From Chromera velia (lineage: Eukaryota > Sar > Chromeraceae), in assembly GCA_018398765.1 (NCBI GenBank), contig JAHBMJ010001940.1, forward strand, positions 2,501-17,500: 15,000 nt of DNA, in the 5' to 3' direction. The notes beneath the pieces are model-generated. The model was not told the DNA's origin and did not search any database. It saw only the letters and a list, made by a program, of their open reading frames with translations. Positions 1-7,494 of this stretch are shown here, in pieces (the stretch's first letter is position 1; each line of letters opens with the position of its first letter). A program made the position numbers and the translations under genes.

Positions 1-290
1 TGGTTGAAAGCTTATAAATTAAATTAGCTAAATCAAACACATACCTACACAATATGATTAAGACTTTAAATCTCTAACTACATCATTTTGAATAAATACT
101 ATAACAAATCAATTTAAATTGATGATATAAAAAAAATTGATCCGTTTTTATATAATTGATTGATTGATTTGCATTATATCATTTATTGATGGTGTACTTA
201 CAAAAGTAAATAAACATCAATTAAATTTGAATTTATTTATTGATTGATGTTAAATCATTATCGCTTACCGCTACTAAGGCTTACTGCCAA
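1..290. repeat. AT-rich intergenic DNA with (TTGA)n tracts
   Basis: The stretch is dominated by A and T, with short runs of TTGA/GATT at about 156-172 and 239-249. A 9-bp inverted repeat, AACATCAAT (213-221) and ATTGATGTT (243-251), could form a hairpin. No open frame of useful length is present. The same kind of GATT-rich DNA reappears at 2661-2810, just beyond the A-repeat unit. This suggests the unit at 291-2660 sits inside one AT-rich block. Confidence 0.7.
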
Positions 291-966
291 TAGTAATATA
301 GGAGCTAGAATCACTTTAACCTCTTCAGACAGCTGAGGAATCTTGACCATACCGACATGGATTATCAGTTTTCAGCACGCAAAAGAGAGGCTTACGGAGC
401 TGTCGTAAGGCATACGAGCGATATACAGCGATTGATTGAAGAGATGTGTATTAATGCAAATGTATGCATGCAAAATACATGCATGCAACGTGCATACTGA
501 GATCAGTGCACATGTATGGATGGATGACGCACGCACGCATGTAAGGAGGCATCGATCGCGTTATACACCGCCTGAAACACCAAACAACTTCCGTTCTAGC
601 CTACCGATCCACACCCCGTCAGTCTGCCACTGTCATTTATCTATCGCTGTTGGCTTGATTGCATGAACGATCAAACAGGTCAAGATCTGCTAAGAAGGAA
701 AAGAGTTCTTTCAATAGTAAGGGCATGCAAACGCATGCAAGGGCCCATTTGCAGAAGTCACAAAAGAAATCATGAAGACGAAAGGAAACGAGTCAAACAA
801 GCACAAAGGAAAGAAGGAAGGTCTAGAGGAAGGTTCTGGAAGAAAGGAAAGAAGGAATCTAACGAACGAAAAAGGAGAGAACTTTAGGGATTCTGATCCT
901 GAAGCAAGGACTCTTAACAGCAAAACCGGTAGTGCTCCTCCAAACGATCCTCCGAGGCGCCCAGCA
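291..966. repeat. Repeat A, copy 1 (676-bp direct repeat)
   Basis: This copy matches 1985-2660 base for base, with no indel and 23 substitutions (19 transitions, 4 transversions). Its left part (about 455-545) is rich in alternating purine-pyrimidine words such as TGCATGC, ACATGCATGC and GTGCAC. Its right part (about 690-890) is purine-rich. An ATG-initiated 74-codon frame at 663-887 is Lys/Arg-rich. It is cut in copy 2 by a CGA-to-TAA change, and it is probably only a by-product of the purine-rich sequence. Confidence 0.9.
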
Positions 967-1984
967 GACACGCGCGCCCGCCCCCCCTTTCTACTGGATC
1001 AATTGACAATGATCCAAGGCTTGCATGCAATAACGAAGCAAGCGACGCCCTTCCGTCACGAAGTCCTTGTCCATGAACCGATTGCTTTGAAAAGGATTGA
1101 CAGAAAGACCCGATTTCACTAGCCCTACCGAGGCATGTCCCTTCCCCGCCCCATTTACCACTCCTGCACAAAGCGACAAACCATCCCTCTGTCGTACAAC
1201 TGCACCCCAAACTCCCGAAGAAGTCCCAAACACACCTTGAAACTTCTCCTGATGCGGTTGAGTCAGACACCGTCTAGTTGTTTTCATCATAGAGCAATGG
1301 TCATATTCACGTGTATTGGACTCTTTCTACATAAGAGGGGGCTCAAGACTGCAACATGATGCAGTCAAGGGGCCCGGTTTGAAGACGGCGCGTCCGTGTC
1401 CTACTCATCCGAACTCATCCGTTCCCACTTTGCCTTAGAGAAGCGTTTCTCCCTCCTCGTACGCTTCCTACGTCGGTGACAGCTGGCTGCTGTTGTAGAG
1501 CTAACGCATCCTGAATCAGAGAGGGCAACCGGATCCCTGCGTCGATGAAGGAATCCAAGAAAACGTTCCAAAACTTCTACCAACGAACCGAAACAGAAAG
1601 GGTCCGAAGCTGCAAAACCCTGCTCAGCAAGGAAAGCTCCCGTCCTCCAGAGGATAGCCTGGGCCAAGATGGAGGGAGTCGTAGCAGCCATCTCAAGAAA
1701 GCAAAAAGCGTAATATGAGCTAGACCGAGGTGATGAAAAGAAGACGATAAGTCAAAGGGTGGCAGAGCTCTCAAGTTTAGTTACAGAACGGCCAAGCGAA
1801 CACAGTCTTCAGACGGTTCAGCAGCGCGCTGCAACAGGAAACAAAGAGAGAATACCACCGTGAAGTGCTTCAAATCTCAAACTGTAGATGCAACATGACA
1901 GAGAGATGGACACAGCCAAAAACTCCCTGCAAACCTCTCGTGAAAACCCTGAGTTCTTGGCTACCGCCGCCCCAGGAGAAGCTC
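967..1984. other. Non-coding interior between the two A repeats
   Basis: This 1018-bp stretch has no recognisable protein. The 96- to 118-codon minus-strand frames at 914-1690 look like composition-driven openings. It begins with a C-rich run (976-987) and then a 7-bp perfect inverted repeat, TGGATCA (995-1001) and TGATCCA (1010-1016). A second perfect 7-bp stem, GACTGCA (1347-1353) and TGCAGTC (1360-1366) with a 6-nt loop, lies centrally and is followed by GGGGCCCGG. The last 25 bases before copy 2 contain a short CAGGAGAAG purine stretch that is only weakly like a polypurine tract. Confidence 0.6.
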
Positions 1985-2660
1985 TAGTAATATAGGAGCT
2001 AGAATCACTTTAACCTCTTCAGACAGCAGAGGAATCTTGACCATACCGACATGCATTGTCAGTTTTCAGCACGCAAAAGAGAGGCTTACGGAGCTCTCGT
2101 AAGGCATACGAGCGATGTACAGCGATCGATTGAAGAGATGTGTATTAATGCAAATGCATGCATGCAAAATACATGCATGCAATGTGCATACTGAGATCAG
2201 CGCGTATGCATAGATGGATGACGCACGCACATATGTAAGGAGGCATCGATCGCGTTATACACCGCCTGAAACACCAAACAACTTCCGTTCTAGCCTACCG
2301 ATCCACACCCCGTCGGTCTGCCACTGTCATTTATCTATCGCTGTTGGCTTGATTGCATGAACGATCAAACAGGTCAAGATCTGCTAAGAAGGAAAAGAGT
2401 TCTTTCAATAGTAAGGGCATGCAAGCGCATGCAAGGGCCCATTTGTAGAAGTCACAAAAGAAATCATGAAGACGAAAGGAAACGAGTCAAACAAGCACAA
2501 AGGAAAGAAGGAAGGTCTAGAGGAAGGTTCTGGAAGAAAGGAAAGAAGGAATCTAACGAATAAAAAAGGAGAGAACTTCAGGGAGTCTGATCCTGAAGCA
2601 AGGACTCTTAACAGCAAAACCGGTAGTGCTCCTCCAAACGATCCTCCGAGGTGCCCAGCA
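1985..2660. repeat. Repeat A, copy 2 (676-bp direct repeat)
   Basis: This is the second copy of repeat A, same orientation, 1694 bp downstream of the first. It retains the GCATGC-rich segment (2150-2175) and the purine-rich segment (2440-2575). Of the 19 transitions between the copies, 9 have T/A in copy 2 and 10 have T/A in copy 1, so both copies have decayed at a similar rate. The Lys/Arg-rich frame is shortened to 68 codons here. Its right end runs directly into AT-rich GATT-repeat DNA. Confidence 0.9.
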
Positions 2661-2870
2661 ATAGAATGAGACAGGATTTGATTAATTTAGATTAATTATA
2701 ATTAATAGGATTAATTATTGGCAATAAGATGATTGTAATTGATTGATGCATTGATTGTAATTGATGGATTGATTGATTAATTAATTGATTGATTGATTGA
2801 TTGTTTCAAAAGTTTGCCGTTATATCAATTTATTGCTTTAAAAATTTGAACTAGAATAAAAAAGAACTCT
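2661..2870. repeat. AT-rich tract with (GATT)n / (TTAA) microsatellite
   Basis: The sequence is made of ATTAATT and GATTGATT words. The cleanest tandem GATT run is at about 2763-2803. It resembles the AT-rich DNA at 1-250 on the other side of the A-repeat unit, and no open frame is present. Confidence 0.75.
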
Positions 2871-3106
2871 AGAAGACTAAGTCATGTAATGACATGATCC
2901 TGTAGAGCACCACAAGGCCTCGATCATCCTCAATCTATGCACTTTAATGCAGCTGCCGTCTCTATTTATGGTTGACCGATGATGATATCCTTGCCATGAC
3001 CAGGTAAGCTTTTCGGCCCACCCGCATCTCTCCAGCGCGCCACTAAGCATGCAATCCATGCGCCGCGGCGTGCCGGCCGCGGCGCGTTCAATCTTGTTTT
3101 ATGTAA
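2871..3106. other. Unique spacer between the AT-rich tract and repeat B
   Basis: No gene is recognisable. It carries a 6-bp inverted repeat, TCATGT (2882-2887) and ACATGA (2892-2897) with a 4-nt loop, and near its end the strong GC hairpin annotated separately. GC content rises sharply from the AT-rich tract to about 3085. Confidence 0.5.
3060..3085. other. GC-only perfect stem-loop (10-bp stem, 6-nt loop)
   Basis: GCGCCGCGGC (3060-3069) pairs perfectly with GCCGCGGCGC (3076-3085) across the loop GTGCCG. It lies 21 bp upstream of repeat B copy 1 and has no counterpart beside repeat B copy 2. It could form a cruciform or an RNA hairpin. There is no following T-run, so it is not a standard intrinsic terminator. 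Confidence 0.7.
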
Positions 3107-3431
3107 GGTGATTGCCAGGAAGTCTAGGCTTGTGGGGCACTGAACTAGAATTGGCATCGCTTAGCTTAGCGGCCTTGGCCTGCATGAGAATGGCATAGCT
3201 CGCGGGCGTGAGCGTATAATGACAAATTGATATATGAGCATGCACAGTGATGCAATCAGTAGTAGATCAAACATAAGAGTAGGTCTGATTCCAAGAGTCA
3301 TCGCATGAGGTTTGACTGACAGACTTACCGACTTCTCCCTCGGAACTATGTAGACTTTGACAAGGTTTATAGTAGCGCTAGAGTACTCTCTGCCAGAAGC
3401 TATTGTTACTTAAGAGCCCTGTACGCCTCTT
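3107..3431. repeat. Repeat B, copy 1 (about 325 bp)
   Basis: This aligns with 14611-14932 in the same orientation, with about 23 substitutions and one 3-bp difference (TAG doubled here near 3261), giving about 93% identity. The best-conserved part is the right half, from the AGACTTACCGACTTC segment to CTATTGTTACTTAAGAGCC. It contains the 10-bp palindrome AGAGTACTCT (3380-3389), kept in both copies. It has no long open frame. It directly abuts repeat C copy 1 with a 2-bp gap, an arrangement not seen at copy 2. The family is not recognised. Confidence 0.85.
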
Positions 3432-3433
3432 TG

Positions 3434-4012
3434 TTATGTAGTACTTTGCACGCAGTAGAAGGCTCTTGGATTTGGGGACGTTTGGACATAAAACAAGGAA
3501 GAACACAAAGGAGACCGGAGTTTGGAGACGGAGCAAAAGATGTGAAAGGTCCAGGCATGCCACCAGAATTGGTGCGTCGCGGCCTTGTTACGCTCGCGCG
3601 GCCTGCCCGCGCGCGCCCGCCGCGGGGAGGGTCGCGCCGCCTCGCGTGCGACCATATTCTCACGTACACGTATTGAAACTGATTTCAACCATATTCTCAC
3701 TGAAATTGAATTCGACTTCGACCGATTTCAACCGCGCAAGCCGCCACTGATTTTGAACGCGGCCTGCCGCATGCAGCCGCATGGCGAGCCGCAAATATCG
3801 GGAAATGCCGACTCAGATTTGAGAAATTCAAAATTTTGGAATTCGCGTGCCACGAGATTGAAACTTAGCCCGCCAACTCGGAGCTTGGATTGACAGAATT
3901 GCATCGCACCAAACTTCAACTTCAGACTTCTTCGACACAGATTGCCTTCTCAAGACTCAGCTGACAATGAAGTTTCTGTTGTACTCTCTAGCGCCAGAGT
4001 ACGACAGAACAT
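3434..4012. repeat. Repeat C, copy 1 (579 bp, CpG-rich; likely less-decayed copy)
   Basis: This aligns without indels to 11677-12255 (offset 8243), with 19 differences that are all transitions. In 18 of them this copy has C or G where the other has T or A. The centre (about 3570-3650) is very CpG-rich. Within 3650-3735 the words ACCATATTCTCAC and GATTTCAACC recur. The right end carries an inverted repeat, GTACTCT (3981-3987) and AGAGTAC (3996-4002). A 102-codon plus-strand frame at 3585-3893 is open in both copies, but it starts at TTG and 12 residues change from 15 substitutions, so it shows no protein constraint. No terminal inverted repeats or tRNA-like head are obvious. The mobile class is unknown. 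Confidence 0.88.
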
Positions 4013-4860
4013 GTGGTGACTTGCCAGCTCAAGAACTCTAGTGGTTCCGACCACAAGCAACCTTCTTGAGTATGGAGTACGATTTGTGTTGCCACCTTCT
4101 CAACAGCCCCTTGCAGACCCACAACTTCCACCAACCCTTGGAACTCCAGTGACGCCACGGAACGCTTGCCGCAGTGGTACTGATGACTCTCAGCAGTGTT
4201 GATTGCAAAGGAACTGGCGGCATCGAGCAGTCCGGCAACAAACCTGACGACCAGCCCTCCCACTGAAATCACCTCTCCGTCTCCCTCCGGCAACATTGCC
4301 AACTACCTTCAACAAAGGCAACCAGGGAGCTTGGAGGCAAAGACTCTTCCACCCACTCCCTCTCTGCAACCCATTTGAAGACGGAGGTGCCATCTTGGGT
4401 GCTCCAGATGCCTCCGGCGACTGTCACTGACCTCCCGCACGGCAACACTGAAATCGACCCATCCGTCTCCCTCCACAATGACATCAACCAAGGCGGCCAC
4501 ACTGCCTGTAGACCAGACCAACCGGTCACAACAGCTGGCCAGACATCCTTCGGAAGGGTACAAGCCTTCTGGAATGCCGCTTACCCTCTTCATGGCAACA
4601 AGGACCTTCAAGTCTCGAGCCTCACTGAATCCACTTCAGTGTACCCACACCCTCAACAACCTCTCCATCACCTACCACTGCTACCACGCCCCTTCGGCAA
4701 GCACGGAGCAGACGACCACTTGTCCGACACCACATAGAAGCTCTTCTACCGCTTCTTTCTGGCGTGGAACCACTTTTGGAAGAAGTGATAATTCGGAGCA
4801 CTCTTCTGTCTCTGCCTCTGCGAACGATAGCGAAGGCCAGTAAGCGCGAAGGGATTCTGT
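4013..4860 (-). pseudogene. Possible degenerate minus-strand coding stretch with an internal duplication
   Basis: The plus strand here is C/A-rich and G-poor, unlike its neighbours. On the minus strand one frame is open at 4611-4309 (100 codons) and again at 4302-3988 (104 codons). The two parts are separated only by a TGA (4309-4311) and a TAG (4303-4305). Both halves encode an EGDG-x-V-like motif, from 4473-4462 and 4287-4276, exactly 186 bp (62 codons) apart in the same frame. The surrounding DNA is recognisably duplicated (CACTGAAATC at 4261 and 4446) with a 1-bp indel between motif and flank. The predicted peptide is Val/Gly-rich and matches no family I recognise. It could be a decayed gene, spliced exons or chance. 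The plus-strand alternative (4478-4843, 121 codons, Ser/Thr-rich) is equally unproven. Confidence 0.2.
4028..4070. other. Nested inverted repeat just beyond repeat C copy 1
   Basis: An outer 8-bp stem, CTCAAGAA (4028-4035) with TTCTTGAG (4063-4070), encloses an inner 5-bp stem, GTGGT (4041-4045) with ACCAC (4050-4054), with loop TCCG. It starts 16 bp after the end of repeat C copy 1 and is absent after copy 2, so it belongs to the local unique DNA. Confidence 0.55.
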
Positions 4861-5460
4861 GGGAACGCCTGTCTGTGGAAGGGTTCTTTCAGCTTTTCTT
4901 TTATCTTTAAATACCCAGGACCGGACGAGAGACTTCTTTTATCTTCATGGGGAAATTGAGGATGGCAGAGTGTCTTGCAGCGGGAAGTCTCTGCGATTTT
5001 AATGACCGTGTGCCCCTGTGTCACACCTCTTTTAGCTTTAAACTTTCGCTGCACACCAGTTCCTTCTTATACTTCAATCACACCAGTGTACTTTATTTCT
5101 GTATAGTTGTTGGACTGTATGATTGGGTAGTTGAAAACAGAAAAATTTATTTAGAGAATAGTATCTTATTTAGTGTTTTGCTTAGAAATCGTTCTTTTCT
5201 AAAGCTGCATGGCTTCTTTCCACAAAGCAATGCAATATCACTTTCTATTCAATGTCTTTCATCGTTTGCCGCTGCCACTTTTGAGTGATATTCTGGTGTT
5301 TAACCCCCTGATGATGCTAAATTAGTTTATTTGTATGAAAGAATTATATTTTGACATCACTGTTACATAAGTTTCTTGCGGACACTAAAAAGATTTAAAA
5401 ATGCAATTGTATGATAGTGTTGACTCACGTATGAGTGCTAACAGCATTGCACTACATCAG
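4861..5460. other. AT-richer unique DNA, no recognised gene
   Basis: This stretch holds pyrimidine-rich words, a TTTAAATA box near 4907 and an ATG-started 113-codon plus frame (4947-5288). That frame has no recognisable domain and an AT-rich second half, so it is not called as a gene. The word CTTTTATCTT recurs at about 4896 and 4936. Nothing else is seen. Confidence 0.4.
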
Positions 5461-5560
5461 TTGTATACTGTATTCATGCATTGTTTGCAATGGAGGGAGA
5501 CCTGCGATCGAGGTGTGTGTATGCACGCCATTGCACAGTATTTATCCTAGCTGTATACAA
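5461..5560. repeat. Imperfect 100-bp palindrome (two nested perfect arms)
   Basis: The outer arms TTGTATAC (5461-5468) and GTATACAA (5553-5560) and the inner arms GCAATGG (5487-5493) and CCATTGC (5528-5534) are perfect complements. Exactly 18 bp separates outer from inner arm on each side, so the whole is one symmetric, partly decayed palindrome. The word GCGATCGA lies in the centre (5504-5511) and again just outside (5563-5570). It could be a remnant of an inverted-repeat element or a cruciform-forming site. Confidence 0.5.
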
Positions 5561-5790
5561 CAGCGATCGACGTCTTTGTTTATGAGACGAACACCAAGAA
5601 GACCAACATCCTTTATTACTGACACAGCCTGTACACGGGCACTAATACATACCCTGTCCAACAAAGGAGATGAAGGCACGTTGGCATAATGTAAAGGCAA
5701 AGAACAAGGCCTTGAAGAACAAGACAGACGCGAACAGGCGCGGACAGGCGTCTTTTTCAAAACAGAAGCCACTCTGCCTCCTCAACACGG

Positions 5791-6117
5791 TCATCTTCTG
5801 TCCTTTATGAGAATTTCTATATCAAGTGGGACTAGATCGCGAAGCGCTACCAAAATTTCTGACGGAGCGTGATTTCCTGTCCTCTGCCGAAATTCCGCAT
5901 CGAGCAGGACCATACCGCGAAGTGCTGCCAAAATTTCTGATGGAGCCTCATTTCCTGTCCTCTGCCAAAATTCCGTATCAAGCAGGACCACACCGCAAAG
6001 CGCTGCCAAAATTTCTGACGGAGCCTGATTTCCTGTCCTTTGCCAAAATTCTGCACCAAGCAGAACCGCACCGCGGAGCATATCACTCGTCCGCACTTTG
6101 CTGATCTTCCTCTGCAT
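5791..6117 (-). CDS. Weak hypothetical ORF made of 26-residue repeats
   Basis: The first in-frame ATG is the complement of 6115-6117, giving about 108 codons to a TGA at 5791-5793; the frame is also open upstream of this ATG. After a short basic N-terminus the product is three and a half copies of a 26-residue repeat centred on EFWQRTGN and APSEIL. No family is recognised. Between units this frame's second codon positions change least (3 changes) but its first positions change almost as often as its third (8 and 9), so the evidence for coding is weak. The opposite strand is open too (5826-6104, no ATG start). It may be an exon, or merely an open tandem repeat. Confidence 0.15.
   Translation of the reverse strand: MQRKISKVRTSDMLRGAVLLGAEFWQRTGNQAPSEILAALCGVVLLDTEFWQRTGNEAPSEILAALRGMVLLDAEFRQRTGNHAPSEILVALRDLVPLDIEILIKDRR
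5793..6080. repeat. 78-bp tandem repeat array (about 3.7 units)
   Basis: Three full units lie at 5829-5906, 5907-5984 and 5985-6062. A diverged half unit precedes them (5793-5828) and a short partial unit follows (from 6063). Neighbouring units differ by about 9-11 substitutions and no indels. Each unit carries CCAAAATTTCTGA and TTTCCTGTCC. Because 78 is a multiple of three, several frames stay open across the array. The plus frame repeats a 26-residue unit with LPKFLTEPDFLS-like sequence; the minus frame repeats EFWQRTGN-APSEIL-like sequence. Confidence 0.9.
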
Positions 6118-6184
6118 TACAGAGACTGCAAAACGATACGACCTAACTACGAAACACGAGCTAATGCACTTGCAAAGGCTTGAT

Positions 6185-6234
6185 AAAAGAAAAAAAAAGG
6201 GGGGAAGGGAAGGAGAGAAATAAAAGGGGGGAGA
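6185..6234 (+). repeat. Homopurine A/G tract with G-runs
   Basis: Positions 6185-6220 are 36 uninterrupted purines. One T follows, then 6222-6234 are purines again. G-runs of 6 (6199-6204), 3 (6207-6209) and 6 (6226-6231) are included. The tract could adopt triplex (H-DNA) structure. A four-stranded G-quadruplex is marginal because only three separate runs of three or more are present. Confidence 0.75.
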
Positions 6235-6456
6235 CACAGTCACTTAAAGAGAAAAAGAATGCAACACGAAAAAGGGCTGCTCTGTTATCGAATAACTTCA
6301 GGCAGCTATACTCAGTCTAACAACCAATGAAAAAACATGAAGAAGGAACATTTAGAGAAGTGACAGTCACTGACGGAAGAACGCAAATGAGAAAACCTGT
6401 TAATCATTTTGGGTCCTGGAGATGGGACGCATGGAAAGAAAGGCACATGCCTATTT

Positions 6457-6505
6457 GAGAGAAAAAGAGAGAGAAACAGAGGGGGAGAGAGAAAGAGAGA
6501 GAGAG
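6457..6505 (+). repeat. GA-rich microsatellite
   Basis: Homopurine GAGA/GAAA sequence is broken by a single C at 6476. It includes GAGAGAGAGAG near the right end. Confidence 0.75.
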
Positions 6506-7318
6506 TTTAAGCATTTGCTTGGCTGAGAAAAAGGAGAGATAATCAAAGGGACAACAGATATCCTCGATTGCATGTATGATCGTTCTCTCGACAAACAAAG
6601 AGAGCGAAGCAAATGAAGAAGCAGACTGAACGAACTTCGCGAGACCATCACAGCTGCAAGAGACAATCACCATCCGACAAAGAAGGAGCAGCACAAGTCT
6701 TCAACGCAGACACTGTCAGCCCTGCCGCATTCAAACGATAACGAAGAAAGAAAAAGAACGACAGCAATAGACAGAGGCCAAGAGAAGACAAAGAAGCACA
6801 CACGCAAACTTTAAGGCTGCTAAAGATGCGACAGAAGAAAGAAAAACAGACATTATTTTGAAGGAGAAAAACGAATGAAAGGGGAAGTTGAGAGAGGAAC
6901 ACTTGGATGTCCAGACCCGTCCACTGACAGACTGTTGCAATACGAGCAACACGCGAAAGAAAGATCTGGCTAACTCTGCATGACATTACCAATCGATCCA
7001 CAAAGCGACTGAGAGGTCTCTTACGAGATTAGAGCATAAAAGTTAAAACAAATGAAACATGCTCGCAGAACCAACTTGAATGAAAAAAGAGAATTTGAAC
7101 AACCTGACGACTCTCTGATCGGCGGGAAAGCAGAAAGGCGCGAACATGTTTGGAAGAAAAGAGACACACGTGAGAATAAGAGATGAGAGAGAGTAAGGAA
7201 GATTGGACACAGAAGGGGGACTGGAGAGAAAGATACAGGGAAGAAGTAAGCAGGAGAAGAGAAGAATCTGATGAATTCTCTAGAGTACTTTCAGCTGGTA
7301 CCTGTCAACTGAAGAAGC

Positions 7319-7336
7319 AAAAAAAAAAAAAAAAAA
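7319..7336 (+). repeat. A18 homopolymer
   Basis: Eighteen consecutive adenines sit inside the purine-rich domain. It could be a retroposed poly(A) tail, but no matching target duplication was found around it, so a simple homopolymer is the safer reading. Confidence 0.9.
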
Positions 7337-7494
7337 GATCGAAATTCCGTTCCCAAAACAGACCCGACAGACCGTATGGAAGAGCAACTGGAGGGAAATC
7401 ATGGTACAAACTCACGCGTCAGCACCCATCCAGACAGGGCTTAGCTTCAAGTCCATACCGGCCTTAAAGGGGGCCGAGACATCCTGTATGCACA

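Larger units (their letters stand above)
291..2660. mobile_element. Candidate non-autonomous LTR-type element (repeat A - interior - repeat A)
   Basis: Two 676-bp direct repeats bracket a 1018-bp interior, for a total of 2370 bp. Offset comparison (1694 bp throughout) shows 23 mismatches and no net indel, about 96.6% identity. The hexamer CAATAG occurs across the left junction (288-293) and again across the right junction (2659-2664), which could be a target-site duplication. AT-rich DNA lies on both sides. Against a classical LTR retrotransposon: the repeats do not begin TG and end CA, no tRNA-complementary primer site directly follows A1, only a weak purine stretch precedes A2, and the interior encodes no recognisable gag, protease, RT or integrase. 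A non-autonomous TRIM/LARD-like element or a plain segmental duplication both fit. Confidence 0.4.

Noticed and set aside
663-887. Lys/Arg-rich 74-codon ORF in repeat A
   Set aside because: It has an ATG start, but it is composition-driven in purine-rich DNA and is truncated by a stop in copy 2.
3585-3893. 102-codon plus frame in repeat C, also open in copy 2 (11828-12136)
   Set aside because: It has a TTG start in both copies. Twelve residues change from 15 substitutions, so there is no sign of protein constraint, and the open frame simply reflects copy similarity.
3434-4012. Terminal inverted repeats defining repeat C as a DNA transposon
   Set aside because: The first and last 30 bases share only scattered matches, and no clear target duplication surrounds both copies.
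4947-5288. 113-codon ATG-started plus frame with a TTTAAATA box about 40 bp upstream
   Set aside because: There is no domain, its second half is AT-rich and it has no supporting repeats or homology. It is kept only as part of the spacer description.
6185-6234. G-quadruplex
   Set aside because: Only three separate G-runs of three or more bases are present in the tract.
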